Shown here one piece after another: positions 50,621 through 62,800 of a DNA stretch of 64,000 nt (positions are counted from its first letter, which is position 1; the number at the start of each line of letters is the position of its first letter). The position numbers were made by a program, and so were the translations under genes. The stretch covers positions 1 through 64,000 of the forward strand of contig JAQGBZ010000193.1 in the NCBI GenBank assembly GCA_034687125.1. Direction: 5' to 3'. This stretch comes from Neelides folsomi. Taxonomy: Eukaryota; Arthropoda; Collembola; Neelipleona; Neelidae. Below the pieces are notes generated by a model. The model saw only the letters and a program-made list of their open reading frames with translations. It was not told the origin of the DNA and did no database searches.

Positions 50621-50919
50621 GACATTTCGATTGGCTACTAAAGCTGAAGATGGTTATAATAAATGTACGAGAATGTGAAAATCAATATATGTTTTAATGT
50701 TAGGTAAATTATTTATTTAAAGAAAAAAAGTTCATTTTAAAAGAAAAGGAAAAGTTAATTTTAAGTTTTAAAATACAAAGGTTGATTGGAAATCACAAAC
50801 TTAGAACTATTACCTAATTTATAGACTATGATGTAAAATGTAATTGTATTATGTAGTAATTGACAAAATGTCTTTGAACTTTGAAGCAACCTGTTGAGAG
50901 TATTAATTTTTGGCGTATT

Positions 50920-51844
50920 TCAGTAATCAATATAGTCAAAGTTTTCTGGAATGTTAAATTGCTTGTTGAATGCTTCTTCTTCAAATCCGAATTTGTTCTT
51001 TATCCAGGTACGAGTCGAGAAAATGTTGTCAGTCCATCTATTAGCAGCATCAACAGCAATCTAAAAAAGAATAATATAATTATTATTATAAATTAAAGAA
51101 TAAGGTGCAATGCAATAGATAACATACTTAAATACATGTGTAATTAATAACCTTTATTTCTTCATTTTCTTTAGCAATGACATCAGGATCAGAATCACGA
51201 TAAGCTTTAAGAAGAGTTTGTAGCTTTTCTTTCTCAGCAACAGCTTTTTGTAAATTTTTGATCGTTTCAGCCCTTTCTTCGTCGTCCTTTCCACGACCAA
51301 CCTTTGCCCTTTCAACTTCCTTTTCAAGAGTTATTTTCCTCCTTTTGCTGTCCTCGATTTTTTCACCAATATCTTCTAATTTTCTCTTCCTTATATTCTG
51401 CGCTTTGCTATTAGTGAACAAATTAAGATTATTCAATTATTTCGATATCGAAATTGAATAAAAATAATGTGGAACCTCGGAAAAGCCCAAAAATATACGG
51501 ATGTTCCGATTTTTTCGCTGTCAACGAATCCATCATCAACAAGGCTTGTGACAACATCCTTAACGGATTGAACTATGATTCCTTTTTCTTTTGGTGCAAT
51601 CTTCTCCAATTCCTAATAAAAACAATCGCCTTTAATTAAATATCAACATTTATTCGTTAATATCATTCTTGAGAAAAACATACAAACAATCGATATTTGT
51701 ATAAATGAAATAATAATATTTATCATATTATATATTGAAATTTTAGAGAATTGGTACCTTTAATTGAAAGACGTCTTTCTTAGCGTAAAATATGTCAAGC
51801 ATCCTTTTTCTTTTTTCCTCCAAACTCAAGCCCTTTTTCGACAT
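50920..51844 (-). CDS. MND1: Meiotic nuclear division protein 1
   Basis: Four minus-strand exons: 51758-51844, 51476-51612, 51152-51407 and 50920-51060. Phases close to 206 residues (human 205). The N-terminus [20 protein letters not shown] is the MND1 hallmark, followed by the winged-helix part ([40 protein letters not shown]), a long coiled coil (about 75-155), and a C-terminal block with [20 protein letters not shown] and [14 protein letters not shown]1 pairs with HOP2 and helps RAD51/DMC1 invade the homologous chromosome in meiosis, in the nucleus. Complete and with no odd residues. It is tail-to-tail with the BRI3-like gene, with about 300 bases between stop codons. Confidence 0.96.
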
Positions 51845-52288
51845 TTTGCTTTATAACGAGAATATTAATTCTAGTAGAAATAGGAAGTGGTGACAGTGAG
51901 GAAGAGAAGACGACAAAACAAATGACAAATAAAAAAGTAAATAAAAATGATAAACGAAGATTCAATTTAATTCCGGCTGTCAAGCATAGCTAGTCTTATC
52001 TTCATATTTCATGAGCCTTTCTCTTCCAAATTTCCCAAAACACCGAACCATATGCAGATTGTATTTGTTATGTATGAGCAAATATTTATATAGGTATTAG
52101 TCGTATTAGGTATGTTGTATGTTATGTAGTATTGTAATATGATTTTTAATAAGATATGTAGGCATTTACATAAAATTAATAATTGACAAGGACGCATTGA
52201 CATTTTACTTTACATTGTTTCATATTTTCACAGATTTAGAAATACATAAAAATACATTGTTTCATATTTTCATATTATAGAGTTTTAA
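51845..52288. other. Gap between MND1 and the MATH-BTB gene
   Basis: The MND1 promoter side and the 3' flank of the MATH-BTB gene. A short direct repeat (acattgtttcatattttca) occurs twice at about 52,213 and 52,253. No exon seen. Confidence 0.45.
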
Positions 52289-53969
52289 TTAATTAGCAGA
52301 TTGAAAAATTCGCAGTAGTGATTCTGGGTGTTTAACTGCTGTATCAAAAAAGTTTCGCTTATTTTTCAGGGCTTTCTCATTCCTGTATTACACAATATTA
52401 TTAATATCAATATTAAAATTATTATAAAATTCATAAAATTAATTTAATTCAATATCTTTATGTATACATAGATAGTATAGGGAAATTGTCAATATATTAT
52501 AATATATTGGAACTGACTGTTGACAGAACTTTTCCATCTTTTTAATAAACTGTCTGTTCGGATTGTATTAGCAAACATAATCCAGAACTGTCCCGCAGTT
52601 TGCAATTCCCATTCGGTCAAACAAATTATCAAAGCTAATGTTTTTTAATGCATCAATTTGGTATTCATCCGCAGCTTTAATTAGACTTCCTACAAAGGCC
52701 AAATCATCCCAATCAATGTTCTCCAACTTTCCAGTATACATAAATTCGAGCATTGAGCGAAAAACACGGACTGGGATGTCAATGAGCTTAATTCGGTTCT
52801 CCTTTCTTTCGATCATCTTATTACGCATCATTGCATTAATCACTGGACTGCTCACTAATTAAATTAATAAAAATTAAAACCATTCACAAATTGTCTAAAT
52901 TCAATTTTACAATTTTGAGATGAGATTCTTACTACAAAGAATGCCCTTATGAGTGTTAAATATTTCTTTATCACACTCTACAACCAGATCAGAGTATAAA
53001 GTTGTTTCCCAAAGATTGGTTAAGATTTTAGTGGCGACGTCGTTGTAGCCTGTGCCATCACCAAAAAATTCATTTTCAGAGATTTCAGGGTAAAAGAGCC
53101 TAGGATTGTGAATGACCAGATCGTTATCTTTTGTCGTTACACTTCCGTAAATATAAAAGTAGAGTCGAAATCGTAAAACGTTCCCTTCCATCAAGATTTC
53201 TCTTCTTTCCCAAAGATCGGTCATTTTTATAAAAATGCTCGGACCTCGAAAATCATCTTCAGACCAATCACGGAAACTGCTTTCTTCTACAAGAAAAAAG
53301 TTAAGCAATGGATTTATTAATTGTTAATGAATTACATAATTATATTAGGTATTTCAAATCAAATACCATAAGAGTGAACAATTTTGCCAATTGAGTTAAT
53401 GATTGAAATTCGGAATTTCGTGAATAATTCCTTTTCTTCCACATTTGCTGCATCTTTTAGACGTAATTTGATTGACATTTTAAATTGTCCGTCCCCCTGC
53501 CCTTCTTCTTTTGAATATATCTCCATCATCCTATTAGACATTGCAAACAGATGTTAATAAAATAAATATTTTAATTACAGTGTAGCCCTTACCATAAACA
53601 TGGCTTTCCGATACTTTGTCAACGGACGAATTTTGGAGAATAAAATGGTTTGTTAAAACGTAAGTAGGATCGAAATTGTTCGTCAGACATAGCTGATTCA
53701 TTAAGGGCAGCATTGTCTTCTCTTGTTGCAAGCAATTGGTCGAAGTTTTCAATGCTCCATGTAAAAATTGAATATTCAACTGGGAACTACAATATAGGAA
53801 TAGGAGTATTAATAATATTGTATTATGTATTAATAATTGAGTATTATGTATCGATATAAAACTTATTTTTTGGTAAAACTGATATATTTTATGTACGATA
53901 TATTTCTCTACCTTTTTTTGGTTTTTCAATTAAAGAAGCTGTTTTATCCATCAAATCGACATCAACCAT
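52289..53969 (-). pseudogene. MATH-BTB (SPOP-like) gene with two in-frame stops
   Basis: Six minus-strand exons fit by splice site and phase: 53912-53969, 53593-53779, 53367-53530, 52933-53286, 52518-52854 and 52289-52382 (398 codons). MATH half: VEYSIFTWSIENFDQL, SPKF, WMMEIYSKEEGQGDG, KMSIKLRLKDAAN, FRISIINSIGKIVHSY. BTB half: LWETTLYSDLVVECDKEIFN, THKGILC, IPVRVFRSMLEFMYTGKLEN, IKAADEYQIDALKNI. The last exon (NEKALKNKRNFFDTAV, HPESLLRIFQSAN) looks like the end of a BACK-type tail. A TGA (53619-53621) interrupts the MATH domain and a TAA (52568-52570) lies between BTB and BACK. Relatives act as substrate adaptors for cullin-3 ubiquitin ligase. Intact splice sites suggest a recent loss, a polymorphic null, or assembly error; if only the TAA were real, a protein lacking BACK would result. 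Confidence 0.75.
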
Positions 53970-54782
53970 TACATAACCTAATATTAAAATTAAATTTTAA
54001 TATGAATTCAATATAAAAGCTACAATATTATTTTTACAAATAAACACAAAAACCTTCATAAACCATTTATAAATAAAAGAATAATCAAACAATCTTCTTG
54101 CCTATGGAAATGCATGTACACGGACCTATAGTATAGTGGGTATCCTATAAAATACAGTTTTATATGACATGCTTGTTCTTGTACAGTGGTCGAACTCGAC
54201 TACGCCATACATAAATAGATGAGAAAAAGACCCATGAGAAGAATCGTATTCATAAACTATACCCAGTAATTCAAGTTCAAGTAGGTATTTATAGTATTGT
54301 GTATCATAATATCATAAATTGTTTTGTTAAACAATTAAACATACAATAATGCATACCCTAGGATTTCTTGGCACGCACTCAAAGAGACAAAGGGAGATGC
54401 AGAATGAATTGAATGTGGAATTGAACTTTGCTTGATTCAATTCCAAGCCTTCCACCCGGGAAGAAATCAAAATAAGAAAATTCATTTTGTAATAATAATT
54501 CCATCTTTCCATCTCCATTCTCTCTCCATCTGAGTTCCGAAGTAAAAGTTTAATGATAGTTAAATTTTATAAAACATTAAATTGTGATCTGATTAAGAAA
54601 ACTTAAAAAGCAGTAATAGAGAATTTTTAATAACATAAAGTAAACATTCTTTCACAGTGCAGTGAAAAGTAAAAAGTAAGCCGCTAAACATTCTTAATAT
54701 ATTAATTAAAAGTTTTATTAAGTTTTAATTGGTTTTATCTATGCTCACTTATTGAAATTTACTTTTTAACAGAGCATCAATA
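53970..54782. promoter_or_regulatory. Shared region between the MATH-BTB gene and NDUFAF4
   Basis: Divergent start codons 813 bases apart. An acceptor (tttttaacag) just 5' of the NDUFAF4 ATG, and a donor-like aaaagtaagc near 54,674, suggest a non-coding first exon for NDUFAF4. Nothing else recognised. Confidence 0.4.
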
Positions 54783-55540
54783 ATGGGGGAACACATGTCT
54801 AAACTACGAGTATTGATAAGACCTGTAAAAAACTACAATGTCGAGAGCAGAGCAATGAAAGAAATTTCGAAAGATAAACCGAAAGCCGCTCCTTATCATC
54901 CGACATTTCAAAAACAACAAATTGATTCAAGTAATAATTTTAATTTTATAATGCAATGAAATGAACACATTAATTGCCTGAAAATATTAAAGTATGAGAA
55001 TTTTATTAACTATTAGACCATTACCAATTGTAATTCCTAAACATTTTCAATTCCACAGTGCCCATTGAGAATGAAGGAAATCCAGAATTGTTAAAGAACT
55101 TAACCAATGTTTACATCAAATCAGAAGGAGATAATGCAGTCATAACAGCAAAGAAACTTCCACATGAGCGAAAAACTCCAACTGACATGATGTGGGGATT
55201 TGAAGAACCGGAAGTAGTTCCTCGTGGGAAAATGTCACTCCGACAAGCCTACACTCTTCTCAGTGAACATAATGCAAACCCAGAGGAGGTCACAGCTCTA
55301 AAGGCATCAGAAAAAGAAGGAATCAGTCATGAAGATGCTCAGCATATATTTAAATATTACTACACTTACACAGCTGCTTATCCTATCAAAGACAAAGCTA
55401 CGTCATCCACTTTAGTTGCTGTTAATGCTGTCAACGCCTACTTGGAAAAAATAATTCCCAATAAAATAGATTTCAAAAAACTTAACGATGGTTCACACTT
55501 TATGGAAGCAAATCCCAAAAATAAGAAAAAAGATGATTAA
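54783..55540 (+). CDS. NDUFAF4: Complex I assembly factor 4
   Basis: Exons 54783-54930 and 55059-55540; 209 residues (human 175). The family pattern is present: Met-Gly start (human NDUFAF4 is N-myristoylated at this Gly), IRPVKNYNVESRAMKEISKD then KPKAAPYHPT matching the human [25 protein letters not shown] block, and GKMSLRQAYTLLSEHNANPE with IFKYYYTYTAAYPIKDK matching the second conserved block. The protein works with NDUFAF3 in building the Q-module of respiratory complex I at the inner mitochondrial membrane. The C-terminal 40 residues after KDKAT extend beyond the human protein and end in a Lys-rich tail. Start chosen as the first ATG after a splice-acceptor-like site. A possible polyadenylation signal (aaaataaatt) follows at about 55,560. 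It is convergent with eIF2A, 384 bases between stops. Confidence 0.92.
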
Positions 55541-55924
55541 ATGATTATAGATCTATATTAAAAATAAATTGTGACTTATTGTTTATGAAAAAGATAATCT
55601 AGCTTCAACCTCAAGTCAAGTAAGATTTTTATAGACTGCCATATTTATCATTATAAATTGTATAATATGAAGAATTATAGATGCAAATTTTAGTTGGACG
55701 TTTAATTATTCAATGAGTGAAATTAAATATAAAAGTTTGTTAATCGAGCAAAGTGTTTTTTATTCATAGATTTGCATATTTTTTATAGTATACAAATAGA
55801 TAATAAAAATAGCAACAATGATTGACATAAATACGGATATAATTTAATAAGTCAGGGATGTTCATAAAATCAAAATTAATAATATTGAATGAGTAACAAA
55901 TTAATCAAATATTCAAATATTAAT
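55541..55924. other. Convergent 3' flanks of NDUFAF4 and eIF2A
   Basis: A 384-base AT-rich gap between facing stop codons. Contains 3' UTR-like sequence with polyadenylation-like hexamers on both strands. No gene seen. Confidence 0.5.
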
Positions 55925-58448
55925 TCAAGAAATCTCCAAGCTGGACAATTCACTCAGGAGCTCTTTTTCTTTCGAAATTTTCTCTAGCTGATTCTTCTCG
56001 ACCGCTTTTCCAGCTTCAATGTCACTCTTCAGCTTTTTGATTTGGTCCAATTTCTTAAAAACAGGATTGATTGGAATTTTTATACATTGGACCAAAAATG
56101 GCCATGAAATAAAATTTATAGTTTTAAATAGGTATAATGATCATATAAGTAACTATAATAGGATGTTACCTTTTTTAAGTTTTTAATTTTCTTTTCTTTT
56201 TCAACATCTTCTGAGCTGGCCACTTGAGCTGCAGGTTTTCCATGAGTCTTTGGCAAGAGAGCACCTTTATCCGCCTCCCCCCTTTTGGCCCTGACAACAT
56301 ATTTCCCTCCAGCAACTCCAGTTTTTGTTTCTTGAACTAAAATAAAAAGTTTCCAAAATGTATTTGAGAAACTATATTTTATAATTGATTATTCTGATTT
56401 TTTTTTATATGAATTTCATTACGATTTTGAGGCTTCTTTCCAAGTTGAGCAACGAATTTGTCAAGTCTTTCTTGATCTGCAAAGGGTACGGACGGAGATG
56501 AGAGGAAAGGACAAATGCCATAAAGATGTTTTTCAGCTTTCCATTCAAAGCAGACTTTACTCGTGTAATCGTAAATTCTGAATTCATTATCAATTTGCCT
56601 TCTAGGAGCAGTTGAAGCAGTTATGAAATGCACTCCATCTGTAAATTTAATTATTTTAATGGTAAATTCTTTAGTTTCGTCCTTTCGTCTAATGATTTAT
56701 GTTTAGTTATTAAGCTTCAAAATGGTTTAATTCGTCAAATCACCATTAAGCCACGCAAGTTGGGTCGTAAGAGGCGCGCTCATTGTAGCGAGAAGTTTTT
56801 TATGCTTTTTGATTTCCCATATTTCAACATTTCCGTGGGACAAATTCCCGAATCCACACAAAAGAAGAAGGTTTCCTTGAGGGTTGAAGTAAATAGCATT
56901 CCTAGCAGCTATATTCATGTCAAAGATTACTTCGCACCTGAAAATAAAATATACCATTATTACTATATTATTCAATCAATTAATCGTCTCCTAATCTTTC
57001 AACCTTGAATTGAAGATAACTGCTCTGGTTTGTGGCATTTTCCCAGTTATAGCAGCAAATTCCATGGAGTTTGGACTCCATTCGGCAGCATGAATAACGT
57101 TTGAGTCTGACTCTGTTTGAATCATCGCCGTTTCCCCTAAAAATTGAAATAAGAAATCGTAAAATGAATTTAGTTTCATTAATTATTCAATTTTATTTTA
57201 CATTTATGTTAGTTAATTTTGAAATAAAAATAATGCTAAATAAAAAAACAAGTTCAAAACCTTTGGTGTCGAGATAATGCAGCATGGTTTTTCCATAATA
57301 TGATTTTCCTGTCTTGTCAATTTCCGTAGTCGTGATTAAAAGAACAGCGGTTCCTTTATAATTCCACTTCATCTTTACGGTATCAGCTTGAAAGAAACTT
57401 TTTGATGCCACAATTGTGTCGAAATTTGGGTACCGGTAAAGACGAGCAAATGAAGGTGTTCCAGCATTATTCGCTAATATAAGACAAAATTCGAGTTAAA
57501 CATAAATAAATACATTTAAGGTTAATAATAAAGTTTTACAAGTTGTAAGCTATAATTAACAATTAAATGAAACACAACGTTTGTGTGTACTTATGACTTG
57601 TGTATTTTTATTGAATTGAGCTTACAAGGTATGTATAGAAGGACATGAAGAGGAGCAGTTCCAGTTGAAAGTGAAAAGTTACCAACTTTCATAGTTTCAG
57701 GTGTTTTATTCGCAATAACACTGAAGTCAGGTAAATGTGAAAACATTACAATGTTCGAACTGAGCCGAGCGAATTTTTTCTCATCACCAGAAAATTGCAC
57801 TTCTGGAGGTTTGCTGAGCTTCAACGAATAAACACTTTTGATGTTCTTGCCCTCTTTAATCTCCCAAATGGTGAAATTGTCATAGTCTGTAACAGATTTA
57901 AATTAGCTTTAAATGAGATTTTATGCTTATTTAATATAGTTATTTAGTGAGTTTAATATTACAATGATCTAATTCATTAATAAAATATAAGTACTTTGAT
58001 TAGGATTGTCCCATCCAATCAAATAGGATCCATTTGGTGAAAGACTTCCTTCAATGAGTTTATGTCGCAAACTGCCGATAAGCTGACCATCCTTTTTCTC
58101 ATAAATATTGACACTGAAATTAAAGTCCAAAAACAATTAAATACTATCTACATATTACATATTATTCTAATTACATTTTTAACAGAAAATTTCGTTTACC
58201 AAGAATTGTTTCCGATTGCAATGTGCTTCGAAGTAAACGTGGTGACCATAAACCGAGATTCGCCTTCTTCCTTCTTAAACTTCTCCCACTGCTCGAACTT
58301 GGGTGGCCCATTGAGACAATATGTCCCATAGGTTTCCCTAACTGAAAATGAAAATTTGCAATTATTTTATAAAGGTTTATTAAGTTTTTATTAATTAAAC
58401 CGGAAGAGTAAATTGTCACAGACCTCCAAATACATTCGAAGCCGCCAT
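55925..58448 (-). CDS. EIF2A: Eukaryotic translation initiation factor 2A
   Basis: Ten minus-strand exons: 58424-58448, 58200-58341, 57995-58113, 57626-57886, 57261-57473, 57004-57136, 56744-56937, 56423-56638, 56170-56336 and 55925-56053. Phases close to 532 residues (human 585). The WD-type beta-propeller carries family landmarks: YCLNGPPKFEQW, SYLIGWDNPNQ, FARLYRYPNF with SKSFFQADTVKMKWNYKGTA, DKTGKSYYGKTMLHYL, AAEWSPNSMEFAAITGKMP, ARNAIYFNPQGNLLLLCGFG, NLSHGNVEIWEIKKHK and FITASTAPRRQIDNEFRIYD. The C-terminus is a basic coiled coil (KYVVRAKRGEADKGALLPKT, then a Lys/Glu-rich helix). This monomeric factor can deliver initiator tRNA to the 40S subunit independent of GTP, mainly on special mRNAs and under stress. 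The middle linker is shorter than in human. Complete. Confidence 0.95.
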
Positions 58449-58605
58449 CTCTCTCAATTGAGGGTTGATGAGATAGTCTGATGATACTCGTTTAAGACCC
58501 GCCCTAAAATCCTCTTCTCTCTCTGAAAGAGAAATGCGTTTTTGAAAATCATTCCATTTCGAAGACTGTTAATTTATATTAACAATTAAAATATTCCCAT
58601 TTACA
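58449..58605. promoter_or_regulatory. Bidirectional promoter between eIF2A and the mini-ATP6AP2 gene
   Basis: Only 157 bases separate two divergent start codons, so both 5' UTRs and promoters must share this space unless upstream non-coding exons exist. No TATA box is obvious. Inference from layout. Confidence 0.55.
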
Positions 58606-59123
58606 ATGGCTACAACGATTTCCCCGTTTTTTCAGTCTGTGCTGTCCAAAATTTGTGTTCTCATTGCATTTGCTGTTTATGTGGAAGGACAAGCCAAGGA
58701 TGGACCACAATTAACACCAGACGAGGAAGACAGGGTAAGTTGGCGAATTTTTTTGTTTCAATAAAATAATCATTTTTTTATTTATATTTACTAAAAATAT
58801 ATAGAAATATGATATCATATTTATAATAGATTAAATACAACGGGGCGTTACCAATAAGTGAGGATTATGCAGTCATTTTCAATATCCTCCTTTGGTTTGG
58901 AATTGGATTCCTTCTGACCGTCATTTCAATCTGTGGTAAATTAAATATTAGATTTACAGAAAAATTACTATTTTATGCAAATGAGTTGTGGACTTGGATC
59001 TTTCAATTATAATTATTTGACCAATGATTTACTTTTATAGTCGCAATTGCTTCAATGGATCCAGGAAGAGATTCTCTCATTTACCGAGTCACCTCTGCAC
59101 AGCGGTTCAAGAAGGAGAATTGA
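58606..59123 (+). CDS. Miniature ATP6AP2 (prorenin receptor)-like protein
   Basis: Exons 58606-58734, 58830-58935 and 59041-59123; phases close to 105 residues. Residues about 13-29 are a signal peptide (SKICVLIAFAVYVEG), then a short acidic lumenal stretch (KDGPQLTPDEEDR). The rest matches the C-terminal end of ATP6AP2: YAVIFNILLWFGIGFLLTVI for the membrane helix, and ASMDPGRDSLIYRVTSAQRF for the tail, where human has NMDPGYDSIIYRMTNQK. Human ATP6AP2 is about 350 residues; the large ectodomain and furin site are absent here. Its membrane end lies inside the c-ring of the V-ATPase. The protein ends KKEN, a canonical KKXX ER-retrieval motif. It has introns, so it is not a retrocopy, and there is no room upstream for missing exons. 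Likely role by family: V-ATPase Vo assembly in the ER; unproven. Confidence 0.85.
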
Positions 59124-59897
59124 AATAATGGAGATATCCTCTGTATGAATCATTTATTTTTTGTGATAGTCGTTCACGTATCTCAATTAGATTTTATTGT
59201 ATTTTAAAGTATATTAAAAATGTGCAAATTTTTAATTCAAGTCAATAAGTTTGTAAAATGTTAGGTTTTTCGAACATTCTATTCTTTAACGTTATTTGGT
59301 TAAAATTTATAATTATGGGGGTGGATGTTAAATATCATATTATATAAATGAATTTGACTATTAATCAATTTCATCTATAACCGCGTAATAAATTACAAGA
59401 GTCATCAATTATAAATTGTTTATTTTCTTATAAAAATTTCTCATTTCTTAAAGTCGTTCAAAAATATCGCATCTTGTCAAAGTAAGCTGTAGGTACTAAA
59501 TTACAAAGTAACTTTTTGCATTATTTAATGTCATTTCTCCTTCCAGAAAGTTATATTATAATATGTAATATATATTATTATTTATAGCGCACATAATATC
59601 AATTAAGTTCATTTTCATTTTAAATACTCAAATAGATTATACTTAAATACATACATGTATGCGTAATGGTTTCACGTTTTGATCACCGGAGAAAGTAAAG
59701 AGAAGAATTGGAAGACTTACAATTAGTTAATAAAAATGTAAATAGAAATATTCATTAGAGTCGAAGGAAGCATGTAGGAAGAAATTAATAATACGTTTTC
59801 ACAATATTTAAAAAAATATTAGAGAAACAATCTTTATAAGATCTAGAGTCAAAAATACTTTCTGGGAACTAACTTAAATAGGAGATATCATGGTTTA
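59124..59897. other. Gap between the mini-ATP6AP2 gene and the structural protein gene
   Basis: Convergent 3' flanks, AT-rich, with 3' UTR-like sequence. No exon, RNA gene or repeat with definable ends. Confidence 0.45.
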
Positions 59898-62800
59898 ATG
59901 AGCATATGCAGCATAGGCACCGGGACCAGCGTAATGGGCATATTGGAGAGGAGAGGCGTATTTAGCAACAACTGGAGTTGCAACGTGTTTCACAGCTGGA
60001 ACTGCGACTGGGACTCGAGCGACGGCTTGAATGGCGTGTTTAAAGACAGTTGGTTGGTTAACAGCAACACGGTGGAATTTCGTGGCTGGTTCTTGAACTT
60101 CGACATCTTGGATGGTTTCAATTGGCCGAGTCACAACAATTCTAAAATAGAAAACAATAAATAATGTTATTACCTTATTACTCAATCACTATATTTGTAT
60201 TCCAAATAATTAATTTTTAATATTAAATACCTTCTAGTGGTGATTCTCTCTCCTCCTTGAAGTGAAAGATCTCCAAGAGCATCAGCAACTTGAAGGACTG
60301 AAGCGGAGTCAGCGGGCCTTCCATCCTCAGTGAGGATTTCAGTAACGGTTCCTCCTTTGGCAGTGAGGAGATTGATCAAACGCTGTTGAAGCTCAGCGGG
60401 CATGTCAGGGCTGATGACACGGCCTTGTGGCAATCCCTGTGGCTGTTGTTGTTGTGGCTGTTGCTGTTGTTGCTGTTCTTGTTGTGGCTGTTGTTCTTGT
60501 GGCTGTTGGGGTTGTTGTGGCTGTTGGGGTTGTTCTTGACCTTGGGTGGAAGCTTCAATCACTTCAGTATCTTCATTGGATCTTTGAGCTGGAGCTGGGG
60601 ATGGTTGTTGCTGTTGGGGTTGGGCTGATTGTGGTTGAGCGGTTCTTCCAGCCACGCGTCCTCCGACTCTTCCTGCAGCATCTGGAGTGAATCGTCCAGC
60701 AGCTCTCATTTGAGCGAACAAGGTTTGACCTTCTCCATCGAGGATTTGACGAGATGCTCCATATCGGACAACAGGGGCATGATGAACAAAGTTGGTTGGG
60801 GTCAACACTGCTGGTCCCTATTAGGATAATTTCATTCATTAGCGTAAAAGTGAAACTTAATGAATTAAACTATAAAAGCATCTGCTACACATCATTGTAC
60901 ATTTCTCCCAAGGAAATTGGCGAGATCCTTCTGATGAATTGGCAATTATGCAAAGAGTGTCTTATTCAATTCAACAGGAGAAAACAAATGATGAATCAGC
61001 TCAGGTAAATTGTCTTGCTAATGCATTTGCAAAGATATATCTAATGTGCATAGTTAGTACGTGTATAGTTTGAGTGATTAGAATGCAAATCACTTTCCTT
61101 ATCCCGATCCCATCAGGATAAGATAAAATAAACAAAAGGATAAAAAATGGAAATGCTGAGATCCGGACCCTTATCTCTTTACGTCTTCACTCCCAAATCA
61201 TTAGCAAAAGGGAGGTGAAGTGTTAAATGGGGTTAAACAATTTTTTCAGAGTCGAGAGAAAGAGAATGGGAGAATGAATGGGCGATTAGGAAAAACATTA
61301 GGAAATCCTCAAGGAGTTCATCCAACTACTCTCGTCTAAGTAATAGAAAACATCCAATCTAACAATTGTATCAACTTTGTCGTTGACTCCTTCATCTCAC
61401 ACTTTGACACATCCACACACCAACACTCACCACAGACACAAAGAAGAAGGGAGGGATTGAGCTATAAAATCAAACTTGCTCTCTCCTCATAATAAATTTC
61501 TCATGATTTCATGCATTGCATCAGGTAAGGTCTAGATATACCATACAGGTATTATGTGTATTTATCATCGTGATCTCATCATTTATAAATTGATAAAAAG
61601 TGAGGTAATCAGGATGGGAATGGAAAAGGTGTGTTTTATGGTGGAAGTGAGAAACGCAGACCTCCTGCTTATTCTTCATTAATCTACTTAATTTAACAGT
61701 ATTACTCTTTGGTGAATGATTTTCTCCAATCCACACCTCTTTACCTTTTGTTCCTTTGAGATTGGTTGGGTGAGTTCAAGGGTGGCGGATCCCGCTGGTC
61801 GAATGATCACTCGGTGTTCAATGTCATAAAATTCTTTTCTAAGGGCTGGACGACGAACTTTGAGCTTCCTCGTGCTGACGGCGGGTTGAGCGACGTCCAC
61901 AAGCTTTTGGGTAACTCCGTGGGAATAGGCGAGTTTTGTCACTGGAACGTCAGCAACTCCGGCAACCTTTGTGAGCACTGGAGTAGCGGCATATCCAACC
62001 TAAATATAACAACGATCCAAATTGTTTATTGTATTGTTCAAAGTGTTGAGTAATTCGTTAAATTAAAAATCCTATTAGCATTGTAATATCGGTAAATTAA
62101 TTACGTATGGTTGATATTGATGTTGATAGTATTGTTGTTGATGGTAGTGGTTGAGCGGCAAACTTACCTTTTGGTGAACGGCAAGAGCTGGAGCAGCAGC
62201 ATAGGCCAGTCTTTGTGGATGAGCATATGCAACTGGGGCAGCAACCTTTGTAGCGTAGGCTGGAGTAGCGTAGGCTGCAGCGGCATAGGCTGGAGTAGCG
62301 TATGCTGGAGCAGCGTATACTTGGGCAGCGTATGCTGGAGCGGCGTATGACACTGGAGCAGCAACCTTGGCCACAGCTGGAGCAGCGTATCCCAATGGAG
62401 AAGCGTATTGGTATTCGGCTGGGACAGCACGGTGGAATTGTTGCTGGGCTTGCTGTTGTTGTTGGGCTTGGGCTCCTTCAGCTGCATTTCTTCCAGCAGC
62501 TTCTTGGGAATCTTGAGCGTCTTGCTGTTGCTGTTGCTCTTGTTGCTGTTGCTGTTGCTGTTGTTGAAGCTGTTGTTGTTCAGCAGCAAATTCTTGGGCT
62601 GCTTGGTCTGCAGCGGCAGCTTGCTGTTGTTGTTCATCATGTTGCTGTTGTTGTTGTTGTTGCTGGGGCTGTTCTTGTGGTTGGATAGGTTGTTGTGGTT
62701 GAAGTTGGGGGAGCTATTGGGAAAATGGGATTAAACGTTTAATTTCAATGCAAACTTTTAATTCAATTAAACAATAATTTATTTAGCTTTTCGATGAATA

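Noticed and set aside
60386-60690. Leu- and Val-rich plus-strand frames over exon 4 of the same gene
   Set aside because: Antisense of the Gln/Pro repeat; no start context, splice sites or family similarity.
62302-62734. Leu/Val-rich open frames on the plus strand over the structural protein gene
   Set aside because: They are antisense shadows of CAG/CAA glutamine codons and GCT alanine codons. The opposite strand has a signal peptide, splice sites and consistent phases.
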